Assembly: GCF_030209835.1 (NCBI RefSeq)
Contig: NZ_JARVRF010000041.1
Span: 1-34,274, forward strand
Direction of reading: 5' to 3'
From: Arthrobacter sp. efr-133-R2A-120
GTDB taxonomy: Bacteria > Actinomycetota > Actinomycetes > Actinomycetales > Micrococcaceae
Length of the DNA: 34,274 nucleotides
In this document: piece by piece, positions 1 through 7,349 of the stretch
Layout of the letters: each line of letters begins with the position of its first letter
Numbering within the stretch: the first letter of the stretch is position 1
Program-made: the position numbers and the translations under genes
The notes under the pieces: generated by a model
Databases searched by the model: none
What the model was told of the DNA's origin: nothing
Seen by the model: only the letters and a program-made list of their open reading frames with translations

Positions 1-477
1 CATGCGGGCAGGGGAGTTCACCATGAACTCGGCGAAGTAGTCCAGCACGCGCGCCTGGTTGACGATCAGGTGCGGGAATTCGCTGATGTCCCCGGTCGGA
101 TCGTCAAGGGCCCGCGCGGTCCGGATGATGCGCGAGGGATCCGCGGGGTCCGGCTTCCAGAACGCCATCTCGGTGATCCGGTACGCCTCGGCAATGATCC
201 GCTCGGCGAAACCGAAAGCCTGGAACGTCTCCACGCTCCGGGCCTGGATCCCGTCGGCCTGGCCGATCGCGAGCCTCCCGGCGCGGCGCTCCACAATCCG
301 GGTTGTGACACCCGGAAACTGCGACAACTGCGCGGCGGCAAGCATCCCGGCGGGCCCGCTGCCCACGATGAGCACGTCGACCTCCTCCGGAAGGTCCACG
401 GGCCTGTTGACGCCGACACCGGCGGCCGGCTGGACCCGCGGGTCACCGGACACATAACCATGATGGTGGAACTGCAT
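1..477 (-). CDS. FAD-dependent phenolic hydroxylase, N-terminal part (truncated by window edge)
   Basis: The first 159 codons are present and the frame runs off the left edge without a stop. The start is the ATG at 477, giving MQFHHHGYVSGD. A Rossmann FAD-binding motif GSGPAGMLAAAQL lies near residues 40-52, followed by an acidic-strand ending IVERR and the motif GQADGIQARSVE, typical of the phenol 2-monooxygenase / 3-hydroxybenzoate 4-monooxygenase (MobA) branch of class A flavoprotein hydroxylases. Such enzymes use NAD(P)H and O2 to add an ortho hydroxyl to a phenol. It diverges from the homoprotocatechuate operon across about 200 bp, so a plausible but unproven role is to make the catechol that operon consumes. 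The substrate cannot be read from the N-terminus alone. Confidence 0.85.
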   Translation of the reverse strand, partial: MQFHHHGYVSGDPRVQPAAGVGVNRPVDLPEEVDVLIVGSGPAGMLAAAQLSQFPGVTTRIVERRAGRLAIGQADGIQARSVETFQAFGFAERIIAEAYRITEMAFWKPDPADPSRIIRTARALDDPTGDISEFPHLIVNQARVLDYFAEFMVNSPARM

Positions 478-504
478 GGGCTTTCCTCACTTCGTCGTGT
501 GGTT

Positions 505-539
505 GTTCAATTATAGAACTGTGAATTCTATATTTGAAC
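505..539. promoter_or_regulatory. Tandem operator-like palindromes upstream of the hydroxylase
   Basis: Two 15-bp near-palindromes of form GTTCnATnnTnGAAC lie here: GTTCAATTATAGAAC at 505-519 and ATTCTATATTTGAAC at 525-539. Their centres (512 and 532) are 20 bp apart, about two helical turns. Together they form a larger dyad centred on 522 with 14-nt arms and one mismatch. They lie 28-62 bp upstream of the leftward ATG at 477, where an operator or activator site would sit. The pattern resembles IclR-family sites at aromatic catabolic promoters. No IclR gene is in the window. Confidence 0.55.
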
Positions 540-614
540 CATGAATTGGATTCCAACTGTACGGCAGGCGTGACGTGGGCGACAAGCCCTCACGATCTGC
601 CCGAAAGTCAGGGG

Positions 615-656
615 TTGACGTTCCGAAACTCCCGGGTCATAGTTATCGTATACGAT
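615..656 (+). promoter_or_regulatory. Promoter and GntR/FadR-type operator of the homoprotocatechuate operon
   Basis: TTGACG at 615-620 and CATAGT at 638-643 are separated by 17 bp and make a plausible -35/-10 pair. Immediately downstream, 645-656 is the perfect 12-bp palindrome ATCGTATACGAT. Its core GTATAC fits the GTnnAC centre of FadR-subfamily GntR operators. A dimer bound there would cover the expected start of transcription and repress. The obvious candidate is the GntR/FCD protein encoded by the second gene of this operon, which would make the circuit autoregulatory. A GAGGAG ribosome site at 669-674 precedes the TTG start at 681. Confidence 0.6.
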
Positions 657-680
657 TTCGTACTCGATGAGGAGTAAATC

Positions 681-2138
681 TTGGAACAGGTCACCGACCA
701 CATCCTGGCCGCGGCCCGCAAGGTCATCGCGGTGCATATCAACTACCCCAGCCGGGCGGCGCAGCGCGGGCGCACGCCGGAGCAGCCTTCGTACTTCCTG
801 AAGCCGTCGTCCTCGCTTGCTCTTGGCGGCTCTATGGTGGAGCGTCCTGCTGGTTGTGAACTCCTCGGGTACGAGGGCGAGATTGCGCTAGTCATCGGCA
901 AGCCAGCCCGCCGCGTCAGCCTGGAGGACGCCTGGAGCCACGTCCAGTGGGTCACCGCCAGCAACGACCTCGGCGTCTATGACCTCCGCTACGCCGACAA
1001 GGGCTCCAACCTCCGGTCCAAGGGCGGCGACGGCTTCACCCCGGTGGGCCCCGCGCTCATCCCGGCGGCCGACGTCGACCCCTCCCAATTGCGGGTCCGC
1101 ACCTGGCACAACGGCGAACTCGTCCAGGACGACACCACCGAAGACCTGCTGTTCCCCTTCGCGCGCCTCGTCGCCGATCTGTCCCAGCTCCTCACCCTCG
1201 AAACCGGCGACATCATCCTGACCGGCACCCCGGCCGGCGCTTCCGTCGCCCAACCCGGCGACGTCGTCGAGGTCGAGGTCACCGCCGGCGGGCTCAGTAG
1301 CGGTCGCTTGGCCACCACGGTGACGGAGGGTACGACGGCGTTCGCGGACTTCGGCGCCCGGCCCAAGTCCGATGACACGCAGCGGGAGGAAGCGTACGGA
1401 TCCCGTGAAGCGGCCGGGCTTCCCGCCGTCGTGCCTGTCCTGACCCCCGAGCTGAAGAAGAAGCTCGAAAGCGTGGCGACCGCGACGTTGTCCAGCCAGT
1501 TGCGCAAGCGCGGGCTGAACAACGTGAGCATCGACGGCCTGCAAGCCACCCGCCCGGACCGCCGCGTCGTCGGGCTCGCCCGGACGCTGCGCTATGTCCC
1601 CAACCGTGAGGACCTCTTCAAGACCCACGGCGGAGGGTTCAACGCCCAAAAACGGGCGATCGACTCCGTGAACGAAGGCGAGATCCTGGTCATGGAGGCC
1701 CGGGGAGAAAAGGGCACAGGGACCGTGGGTGACATCCTAGCGCTGCGTGCCCAGATGCGCGGTGCCGCGGCGATCATCACCGACGGCGGCGTGCGCGACT
1801 ATTCCGCGGTGGCAGGACTGGACATGCCCACCTACTTCGCCAACCCGCACCCCGCCGTGCTGGGCCGGCGCCACATCCCGTGGGACACGGACATCACCAT
1901 CGCCTGCGGCGGGGCCACGGTCCAGCCCGGGGACATCATCGTGGCCGACTCTGACGGGATCCTGGTGATCCCGCCGGCCATCGCCGGGGAACTGGTGGAT
2001 GAGTGCATCGAGCAGGAGAAGGAAGAGGCCTTCATCTTCGAGATGGTCAAGCAGGGCAACAGCGTGGACGGTTTGTACCCGATGAACGCCCAGTGGCGTG
2101 CCCGTTACCAGGAGTGGGAAGGAGCCCAAGGTGACTGA
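681..2138 (+). CDS. Fusion of FAH-family isomerase/decarboxylase (HpaG-like) and RraA-family domain
   Basis: The protein has 485 residues. It starts at TTG 681, with GAGGAG 6 nt upstream. Residues 1 to about 225 form a fumarylacetoacetate-hydrolase-fold domain with metal ligands E65, E67 and D96 (YEGEIA and ASNDLG), SNLRSKGGDGFTPVGP, and the closing strand GDIILTGTPAG. After a charged linker, residues about 250-470 form an RraA / 4-hydroxy-4-methyl-2-oxoglutarate aldolase-type domain with GTVGDILALRAQM and the G-V-R-D motif at R372/D373. Classical HpaG (about 430 residues) has two FAH repeats that decarboxylate 5-oxopent-3-ene-1,2,5-tricarboxylate and isomerise the product. Here an RraA domain replaces one of them. 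RraA relatives are known oxaloacetate decarboxylases, so it may perform the decarboxylation; that is inference. It is first in the hpa operon, and its stop overlaps the GntR start. Confidence 0.85.
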   Translation: MEQVTDHILAAARKVIAVHINYPSRAAQRGRTPEQPSYFLKPSSSLALGGSMVERPAGCELLGYEGEIALVIGKPARRVSLEDAWSHVQWVTASNDLGVYDLRYADKGSNLRSKGGDGFTPVGPALIPAADVDPSQLRVRTWHNGELVQDDTTEDLLFPFARLVADLSQLLTLETGDIILTGTPAGASVAQPGDVVEVEVTAGGLSSGRLATTVTEGTTAFADFGARPKSDDTQREEAYGSREAAGLPAVVPVLTPELKKKLESVATATLSSQLRKRGLNNVSIDGLQATRPDRRVVGLARTLRYVPNREDLFKTHGGGFNAQKRAIDSVNEGEILVMEARGEKGTGTVGDILALRAQMRGAAAIITDGGVRDYSAVAGLDMPTYFANPHPAVLGRRHIPWDTDITIACGGATVQPGDIIVADSDGILVIPPAIAGELVDECIEQEKEEAFIFEMVKQGNSVDGLYPMNAQWRARYQEWEGAQGD

Positions 2139-2805
2139 AACCGCCGTCGGGAGCAAGTCCGAGCAGGCCTATGCCGCCGTGAAGGCGCGCATCGTGGAGG
2201 GCACCTACACGCCGGGATACCGGCTGGTGCTGGCCAAGATCGCCGAGGACCTCGGCGTGAGCGTGGTTCCGGTCCGGGAGGCGATCCGCCGCCTGGAGGC
2301 CGAGGGGCTCGTGAAGTTCGAGCGCAACGTCGGCGCCACGGTCTCCGGGATCGACCCCACGGAGTACCTGTACACGATGCAGACCCTGAGCATCATCGAG
2401 GGAGCGGCGACGGCATTGTCGGCACCCTTGATCGACTCCGTGGCCATCGCCCGGGCCCGTGCGGTCAATGCCGAGATGCGCGACTGCCTGGAGCATTTCG
2501 ATCCGGTCCGCTTCACGGCGTTGAACCAGGATTTCCATAGCGTGCTCTTTGAACACTGCCCCAATCCGCACATCCTTGACCTCGTGCACCGGGGTTGGAA
2601 CCGGCTGGCCTCGATCAGGGCATCGACGTTCCGCTTCGTCCCCGGCCGCGCGCAGGAATCCGTCAAAGAACACGAGGCGCTGCTGCAGCTCATCGAAAGC
2701 AACGCCGACGCCGACACCATCGAACAAGCCGCCCGCCGCCACCGCAGCGCCACCCTGGACGCGTACCTCGCACAGACCAACGCGGGGTCACTTAGCGCCC
2801 ATTAG
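2131..2805 (+). CDS. GntR-family (FCD) transcriptional regulator
   Basis: The protein has 224 residues. The start is GTG 2131 with GGAAGGAG 6 nt upstream, overlapping the end of the preceding gene by 8 nt (translational coupling). The N-terminal winged helix has the recognition segment LAKIAEDLGVSVVPVREAIR and then LEAEGLV. The C-terminal helical FCD domain shows the D/H..H..H pattern of the metal/ligand site (NQDFHSVLF, KEHEALL, RRHRSATLDAYL). FCD regulators usually bind a carboxylic acid intermediate and release the operator. The likely target is the 12-bp palindrome at 645-656. The last eight codons and the stop lie inside the left arm of a long palindromic repeat, so the native C-terminus may have been replaced by repeat-encoded residues. 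Confidence 0.9.
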   Translation: MTETAVGSKSEQAYAAVKARIVEGTYTPGYRLVLAKIAEDLGVSVVPVREAIRRLEAEGLVKFERNVGATVSGIDPTEYLYTMQTLSIIEGAATALSAPLIDSVAIARARAVNAEMRDCLEHFDPVRFTALNQDFHSVLFEHCPNPHILDLVHRGWNRLASIRASTFRFVPGRAQESVKEHEALLQLIESNADADTIEQAARRHRSATLDAYLAQTNAGSLSAH

Positions 2806-2840
2806 AGGGCCCAACATGGGCCGTAAGTGACCCCGCGTTG
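2778..2840. repeat. Palindromic repeat (REP-like) overlapping the GntR 3' end
   Basis: Two 25-nt arms (2778-2802 and 2816-2840) are inverted copies of each other at 23 of 25 positions. The mismatch is a GC/CG pair inside the arm. They are separated by a 13-nt loop containing GGGCCC. The arm begins CAACGCGGGGTCACTTA. Transcribed, it would make a very stable hairpin between the regulator gene and hpaE. It could act as a terminator-attenuator or mRNA stabiliser that sets different levels for the regulator and the enzymes. There is no T-run, so simple intrinsic termination is unlikely. The form suggests a dispersed intergenic repeat family. Confidence 0.8.
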
Positions 2841-2860
2841 CACTAGTAAAGGAAGAAACA

Positions 2861-4387
2861 ATGACGTTCACTGCACCAGAAACCACCACCCATTACGTCC
2901 CGAAGGACCTTCCCACCCACATCCAGCACTTCATCAATGGAGAGTTCGTTGACTCGGTCGGCGGGAAGACCTTCGACGTCCTGGACCCGGTATCCAACAC
3001 CAACTACGCCACCGCCGCGGCCGGGCAGAAGGAAGACATCGACCTCGCCGTCGCCGCGGCCCGCGAAGCCTTCGTGAACGGTCCGTGGCCGAAGATGAAG
3101 CCGCGCGAACGCGCCCGCGTCCTGAACAGGATCGCCGACGCCGTCGAAGCCCAGGAAGAACGCCTCGCCGAACTCGAAACCTTTGACACCGGCCTGCCGA
3201 TCACCCAGGCCAAGGGCCAGGCCCTGCGTGCGGCGGAGAACTTCCGCTTCTTCGCGGACCTGATCGTGGCCCAGTTCGACGACGCCATGAAGGTCCCGGG
3301 TTCCCAGATCAACTACGTCAACCGCAAGCCGATCGGCGTCGCGGGCCTGATCACGCCGTGGAACACCCCGTTCATGCTCGAGTCCTGGAAGCTCGCCCCC
3401 GCCCTGGCCACCGGCAACACCGTAGTCCTCAAGCCGGCCGAGTTCACCCCGCTCTCGGCCTCGCTGTGGGCGCAGATCTTCAAGGACGCCGGACTGCCCG
3501 ACGGCGTGTTCAACCTGGTCAACGGCCTCGGCGAAGAAGCCGGCGACGCGTTGGTCAAGCACCCGGATGTACCGCTGATCTCCTTCACCGGGGAGACGAC
3601 TACGGGCCAGACGATCTTCCGCAACGCCGCGGCAAACCTCAAGGGCCTGTCCATGGAGCTGGGCGGCAAGTCCCCGTGCGTCGTGTTCGCCGACGCCGAC
3701 CTCGACGCCGCGATCGATTCGGCACTGTTCGGGGTCTTCTCCCTCAACGGGGAACGCTGCACCGCCGGCTCCCGGATCCTCGTCGAACGCGCCATCTATG
3801 ACGAGTTCTGCGAAAAGTACGCAGCCCGCGCGAAGAACATCGTCGTCGGCGACCCGCACGACCCCAAGACCCAAGTCGGCGCCCTCGTCCACCCCGAGCA
3901 CTACGCCAAGGTGGCCTCGTACGTGGAGATCGGCAAGTCCGAAGGCCGGCTCCTGGCCGGCGGGGGACGCCCGGAAAACTTGCCTGCAGGGCTCAACAAC
4001 AGCAACTACATCGCCCCCACGGTGTTCGCCGACGTCGCGTCCGACGCTCGGATCTTCCAAGAAGAGATCTTCGGTCCGGTCGTCGCGATCACCCCGTTCG
4101 AGAACGACGACGAAGCGCTCGCCCTCGCGAACAACACCAAATACGGCCTGGCGGCCTACATCTGGACCCAGAACCTGACCCGCGCCCACAACTTCGCGCA
4201 AAACGTCGAGGCCGGCATGGTGTGGCTCAACAGCCACAACGTCCGGGACCTGCGCACCCCGTTCGGTGGTGTGAAGGCCTCGGGCCTGGGCCACGAAGGC
4301 GGCTACCGCTCGATCGATTTCTACACCGACCAACAGGCCGTGCACATCACCCTCGGCACCGTACACACCCCCAAATTCGGCGCCTAA
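2861..4387 (+). CDS. hpaE: 5-carboxymethyl-2-hydroxymuconate semialdehyde dehydrogenase
   Basis: The protein has 508 residues, starting at ATG 2861 after an AGGAAG ribosome site. It is an NAD(P)-dependent aldehyde dehydrogenase: ITPWNTPFMLESWKLAPAL and LKPAEFTPLSA in the Rossmann domain, FTGETTTGQ, catalytic Glu266 in MELGGKSP, and nucleophile Cys300 in NGERCTAGSR. The C-terminus carries EEIFGPVVAITPF and a bridging tail. In the homoprotocatechuate pathway HpaE oxidises the ring-cleavage semialdehyde made by HpaD, the next gene, to 5-carboxymethyl-2-hydroxymuconate. Length and motifs match the HpaE/betaine-aldehyde-like group, and position between the fusion gene and hpaD supports the specific assignment. 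A related hydroxymuconic semialdehyde dehydrogenase is the only serious alternative. Confidence 0.92.
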   Translation: MTFTAPETTTHYVPKDLPTHIQHFINGEFVDSVGGKTFDVLDPVSNTNYATAAAGQKEDIDLAVAAAREAFVNGPWPKMKPRERARVLNRIADAVEAQEERLAELETFDTGLPITQAKGQALRAAENFRFFADLIVAQFDDAMKVPGSQINYVNRKPIGVAGLITPWNTPFMLESWKLAPALATGNTVVLKPAEFTPLSASLWAQIFKDAGLPDGVFNLVNGLGEEAGDALVKHPDVPLISFTGETTTGQTIFRNAAANLKGLSMELGGKSPCVVFADADLDAAIDSALFGVFSLNGERCTAGSRILVERAIYDEFCEKYAARAKNIVVGDPHDPKTQVGALVHPEHYAKVASYVEIGKSEGRLLAGGGRPENLPAGLNNSNYIAPTVFADVASDARIFQEEIFGPVVAITPFENDDEALALANNTKYGLAAYIWTQNLTRAHNFAQNVEAGMVWLNSHNVRDLRTPFGGVKASGLGHEGGYRSIDFYTDQQAVHITLGTVHTPKFGA

Positions 4388-4423
4388 GAGCGCTTCCACC
4401 CCTTTCAAAGAAGAGAGAACCCC

Positions 4424-5512
4424 ATGACCAACTTCGTCCCCACTCCTACGGCCCCGGCGCCGGATATCGTCCGCTGCGCCTACCTCGAACTCGTGGTCAC
4501 GGACCTCGCCAAGTCCCGCGAGTTCTACGTGGACCTCCTCGGCCTGCACGTCACCGAGGAAGACGAGAACACCATCTACCTGCGCTCCTTCGAGGAGTTC
4601 ATCCACCACAACCTGGTCCTGCGCAAGGGACCGGTCGCCGCAGCAGCCGCATTCGCGTACCGGGTAAAGTCCCCGGCCGAGGTGGACGCCGCCGAGGCCT
4701 ACTACCGCGAGCTCGGCTGCCGGGTGGAACGCCGCAAGGACGGCTTCACCAAGGGCGTCGGCGACTCCGTCCGGGTCGAGGACCCGCTGGGCTTCCCTTA
4801 CGAGTTCTTCTACGACGTGGAGCACGTCGAACGCCTCACCCAGCGCTACGACCTCTACTCCGCCGGGGAACTGGTCCGCCTGGACCACTTCAACCAGGTC
4901 ACCCCCGATGTCCCCCGGGGCCGGAAGTACCTCGAGGACCTTGGCTTTCGTGTCTCCGAGGACATCAAGGATTCCGACGGCGTCACGTACGCCGCGTGGA
5001 TGCACCGCAAGCAGACCGTGCACGACACCGCCCTGACCGGCGGCAACGGCCCCCGCCTGCACCACATCGCGTTCTCCACGCACGAGAAACACAACATCAT
5101 CCAGATCTGCGACAAGATGGGCGCCCTGCGCATCAGCGACCGGATCGAACGCGGCCCCGGCAGGCACGGCGTCTCCAACGCCTTCTACCTGTACATCCTG
5201 GACCCGGACGGGCACCGCATCGAGATCTACACCCAGGACTACTACACCGGAGACCCGGACAACCCCACCGTCACCTGGGACGTCCACGACAACCAGCGCC
5301 GCGACTGGTGGGGCAACCCCGTCGTCCCCTCCTGGTACACCGAGGCCTCCCTCGTCCTGGACCTGGACGGCAACCCCCAGCCGGTCATCATCCGCGAGGA
5401 AAAGAGCGAAATGGCGGTCACCGTGGGTGCCGACGGCTTCTCGTACACGCGCCAGCCCGAGGACGGCCCCGCGGGGGAAAAGAAGGGCTTCAAGGTCGGC
5501 TCGCAGCTCTAG
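4424..5512 (+). CDS. hpaD: 3,4-dihydroxyphenylacetate (homoprotocatechuate) 2,3-dioxygenase
   Basis: The protein has 362 residues, starting at ATG 4424 after an AAGAGAG site. It is a type I extradiol dioxygenase of the vicinal-oxygen-chelate fold, with an N-terminal module (YLELVVTDLAKSREFY) and a catalytic C-terminal module. The metal ligands are H155 (LDHFNQ), H214 (LHHIAF) and E267 (GHRIEIY). Second-shell N157 and H200 are also present. These are exactly the residue numbers known for the Brevibacterium fuscum Fe(II) enzyme and the Mn(II)-dependent MndD of Arthrobacter globiformis (both about 365 residues). It opens the ring of homoprotocatechuate with O2, giving the semialdehyde that HpaE oxidises. 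Sequence alone does not say whether iron or manganese is used. Confidence 0.96.
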   Translation: MTNFVPTPTAPAPDIVRCAYLELVVTDLAKSREFYVDLLGLHVTEEDENTIYLRSFEEFIHHNLVLRKGPVAAAAAFAYRVKSPAEVDAAEAYYRELGCRVERRKDGFTKGVGDSVRVEDPLGFPYEFFYDVEHVERLTQRYDLYSAGELVRLDHFNQVTPDVPRGRKYLEDLGFRVSEDIKDSDGVTYAAWMHRKQTVHDTALTGGNGPRLHHIAFSTHEKHNIIQICDKMGALRISDRIERGPGRHGVSNAFYLYILDPDGHRIEIYTQDYYTGDPDNPTVTWDVHDNQRRDWWGNPVVPSWYTEASLVLDLDGNPQPVIIREEKSEMAVTVGADGFSYTRQPEDGPAGEKKGFKVGSQL

Positions 5513-5565
5513 GCCCGCAGCCCTCAACGTATGCTGACCGCAGGATGGCCGAACGGAGTGTGGAG

Positions 5566-6351
5566 ATGCTTGACCCGAAGACGATAGAAACCATTGCCGA
5601 CGAACTACTAGAAGCAGGCCGGAGCCGGACCCCGGTGCCGCGCCTGACCGCCCGCTACCCGGAGATGACGGTGGAGGATTCCTACGCCGTGCAGCAGTTG
5701 TGGCGCAGCCGCAACGAGGAAGCGGGCCGGACACTGGTGGGCCGCAAGATCGGGCTGACGTCCAAGGCCATGCAGGCCGCCACCGGTATCACGGAACCGG
5801 ACTACGGCGCGATCTTCGACGACATGGTCCTGGACACCGGGTGCTCCGTGGAATGGGACCAGTACACCCACCCCCGGGTCGAGGTGGAGCTGGCCTTCGT
5901 GCTCAAGAAGGACCTCTCCGGGCCCGGCTGCACCATCTTCGACGTCCTGAACGCCACGGACTACGTGGTTCCGGCCCTCGAGATCCTGGACTCCAGGATC
6001 GAGATGGAGGGCCGGACCATCGTGGACACCATCTCGGACAACGCGGCCATGGGAGCCATGGTGGTGGGCGGACGCCCGGTCCGGCCGGACGCCGTGGACC
6101 TGCGCTGGGTATCGGCGATCCTGTATAAGAACCAGACCGTCGAGGAAACCGGCGTCGCCGCCGGCGTCCTGGACCACCCCGCCAACGGCGTGCACTGGCT
6201 CGCCAACAAGATCGCCCCGCACGGCGACGGGCTGAAAGCCGGGGAGATCATCCTCGCCGGCTCCTTCACCCGCCCGCTGTGGGTGTACAAAGGCGACACC
6301 GTCCACGCCGACTACGGACCGTTGGGAGTCATCACATGCCGGTTCGAGTAG
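5566..6351 (+). CDS. hpaH: 2-oxo-hept-3-ene-1,7-dioate hydratase
   Basis: The protein has 261 residues. The start is ATG 5566 with GGAG 7 nt upstream. An in-frame ATG at 5545 exists but has only AGG almost touching it. With this start the metal ligands come out as E106, E108 (RVEVELAF) and E139 (ALEILDS), the same numbering as E. coli HpaH, which supports it. Other family marks are GRKIGLTSKAMQ, SDNAAMGAMVVGG and the closing GSFTRPLWVYKGD. The enzyme adds water to the dienoate made by the HpaG-type step, giving 4-hydroxy-2-oxoheptanedioate for HpaI. Its stop overlaps the hpaI start by 16 nt, so the two are coupled. Confidence 0.95.
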   Translation: MLDPKTIETIADELLEAGRSRTPVPRLTARYPEMTVEDSYAVQQLWRSRNEEAGRTLVGRKIGLTSKAMQAATGITEPDYGAIFDDMVLDTGCSVEWDQYTHPRVEVELAFVLKKDLSGPGCTIFDVLNATDYVVPALEILDSRIEMEGRTIVDTISDNAAMGAMVVGGRPVRPDAVDLRWVSAILYKNQTVEETGVAAGVLDHPANGVHWLANKIAPHGDGLKAGEIILAGSFTRPLWVYKGDTVHADYGPLGVITCRFE

Positions 6352-7172
6352 AACCAGACCGTACGTTCCGCCAAGCCCTGGCCGCCGCGGACCGGCCCCT
6401 CGCCGGGATGTGGGTATGTTCCGGCAGCCCGCTCATCGCCGAACTGTGCGCCGGGGCCGGGCTGGACTGGCTCCTGATCGACGCCGAACACAGCCCCAAC
6501 GGCCTCGAATCGATCCTCGCCCAGCTGCAGGCAGTCCGCGGCTACCCCGCCCAGGCCGTGGTCCGCCCTCCGGTCAACGACACCGTGCTCCTCAAGCAAT
6601 ACCTGGACCTGGGTGCGCAGGACCTGCTCATCCCCATGGTCAACTCCGCCGCGGAGGCCAAGGCTGCCGTCGCGGCCGTGCGCTACCCGCCGCACGGAGT
6701 CCGGGGCGTCGGCTCGGCCCTGGCCCGCGCTTCGCGTTGGAACCGGATCCCGGATTACCTCGCCCGGGCCGCCGAGACCGTCAGCGTCACGGTCCAGATC
6801 GAAACCGAGGCTGCCGTCGCCGCCGTGGAGGAGATCCTGGCGGTCGACGGCGTCGATGCCATCTTCCTCGGGCCCTCCGACCTTGCCGCGTCCATGGGCC
6901 TGCTCGGCGAGCAGGAACACCCCAAGGTGCGTGCCGCCGTCGAGCACTGCCTCGCCGCCGCGAAAACCGCGGGCAAACCGGCCGGTGTCAACGCCTTCAA
7001 CGAAGCCACGGCCCGGGCCTATATGGACGCCGGGGCCTCGTTCCTGCTGGTCGGTGCCGACGTCGCGCTCCTTGCGCGCGGCACCGAAGCCCTCGCGGAC
7101 AAGTTCATCTCGGCAACCCCCGACGGCGGAGCGCCCCTCGACGGGTCAGGCGGAGGGCCGCCGAGCTACTGA
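6336..7172 (+). CDS. hpaI: 4-hydroxy-2-oxoheptanedioate aldolase
   Basis: The protein has 278 residues, starting at ATG 6336 with GGAG 7 nt upstream, inside the end of hpaH. It is a class II pyruvate aldolase of the HpaI/HpcH family. Relative to E. coli HpaI every key residue is shifted by +7: H52 (base, IDAEHSPNG), R77 (VVRPP), and metal ligands E156 (QIETE) and D182 (GPSDLA). The signature RGVGSALARASRWNRIPDY is intact. It splits 4-hydroxy-2-oxoheptanedioate into pyruvate and succinate semialdehyde, the last pathway step. The C-terminus is longer than usual and ends in a glycine-rich tail. No succinate-semialdehyde dehydrogenase follows, so that oxidation must be encoded elsewhere. Confidence 0.96.
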   Translation: MPVRVEPDRTFRQALAAADRPLAGMWVCSGSPLIAELCAGAGLDWLLIDAEHSPNGLESILAQLQAVRGYPAQAVVRPPVNDTVLLKQYLDLGAQDLLIPMVNSAAEAKAAVAAVRYPPHGVRGVGSALARASRWNRIPDYLARAAETVSVTVQIETEAAVAAVEEILAVDGVDAIFLGPSDLAASMGLLGEQEHPKVRAAVEHCLAAAKTAGKPAGVNAFNEATARAYMDAGASFLLVGADVALLARGTEALADKFISATPDGGAPLDGSGGGPPSY

Positions 7173-7301
7173 ACATTTCTCACGCGGCTCGCGGGTCAGA
7201 TGCTGCGCCGCAGGCCTCATTAACTCCCGTGCCGCGCGCGATGATGCGGGTAAGTAGTCGCCACTCTTCCGGAGGTTCTTGCTGGGAGCTACATTGGATA
7301 T

Positions 7302-7342
7302 CCCGAGGCCGCTCGGGGGCGGTCGAGGAGGGGGTCGACCGC
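7302..7342. other. Two adjacent hairpins after hpaI and before a hypothetical gene
   Basis: CCCGAG-GCCG-CTCGGG (7302-7317) and GCGGTCGA-GGAGGGGG-TCGACCGC (7319-7342) are perfect short hairpins. The second displays a purine-rich, ribosome-site-like GGAGGGGG in its loop, 15 nt before the ATG at 7350. They may end hpa transcription or affect translation of the next gene. The rest of 7173-7349 holds nothing I recognise. Confidence 0.4.
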
Positions 7343-7349
7343 AATTTCA

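Noticed and set aside
4222..5545. Upstream extension of the HpaH frame as a large fusion protein
   Set aside because: The extension is the wrong-frame reading of hpaE and hpaD (Arg/Pro-rich nonsense). The real start at 5566 has a ribosome site and restores the family residue numbering.
2843..5734. A 963-codon open frame on the minus strand opposite hpaE, hpaD and hpaH
   Set aside because: It is a long GC-rich shadow frame antisense to three well-supported genes, with low-complexity Gly/Val/Asp composition and no recognisable domain.
7173..7349. Attempted to find a gene or small RNA between hpaI and the next gene
   Set aside because: Only two short hairpins were found; no convincing promoter, frame or known RNA family could be supported.
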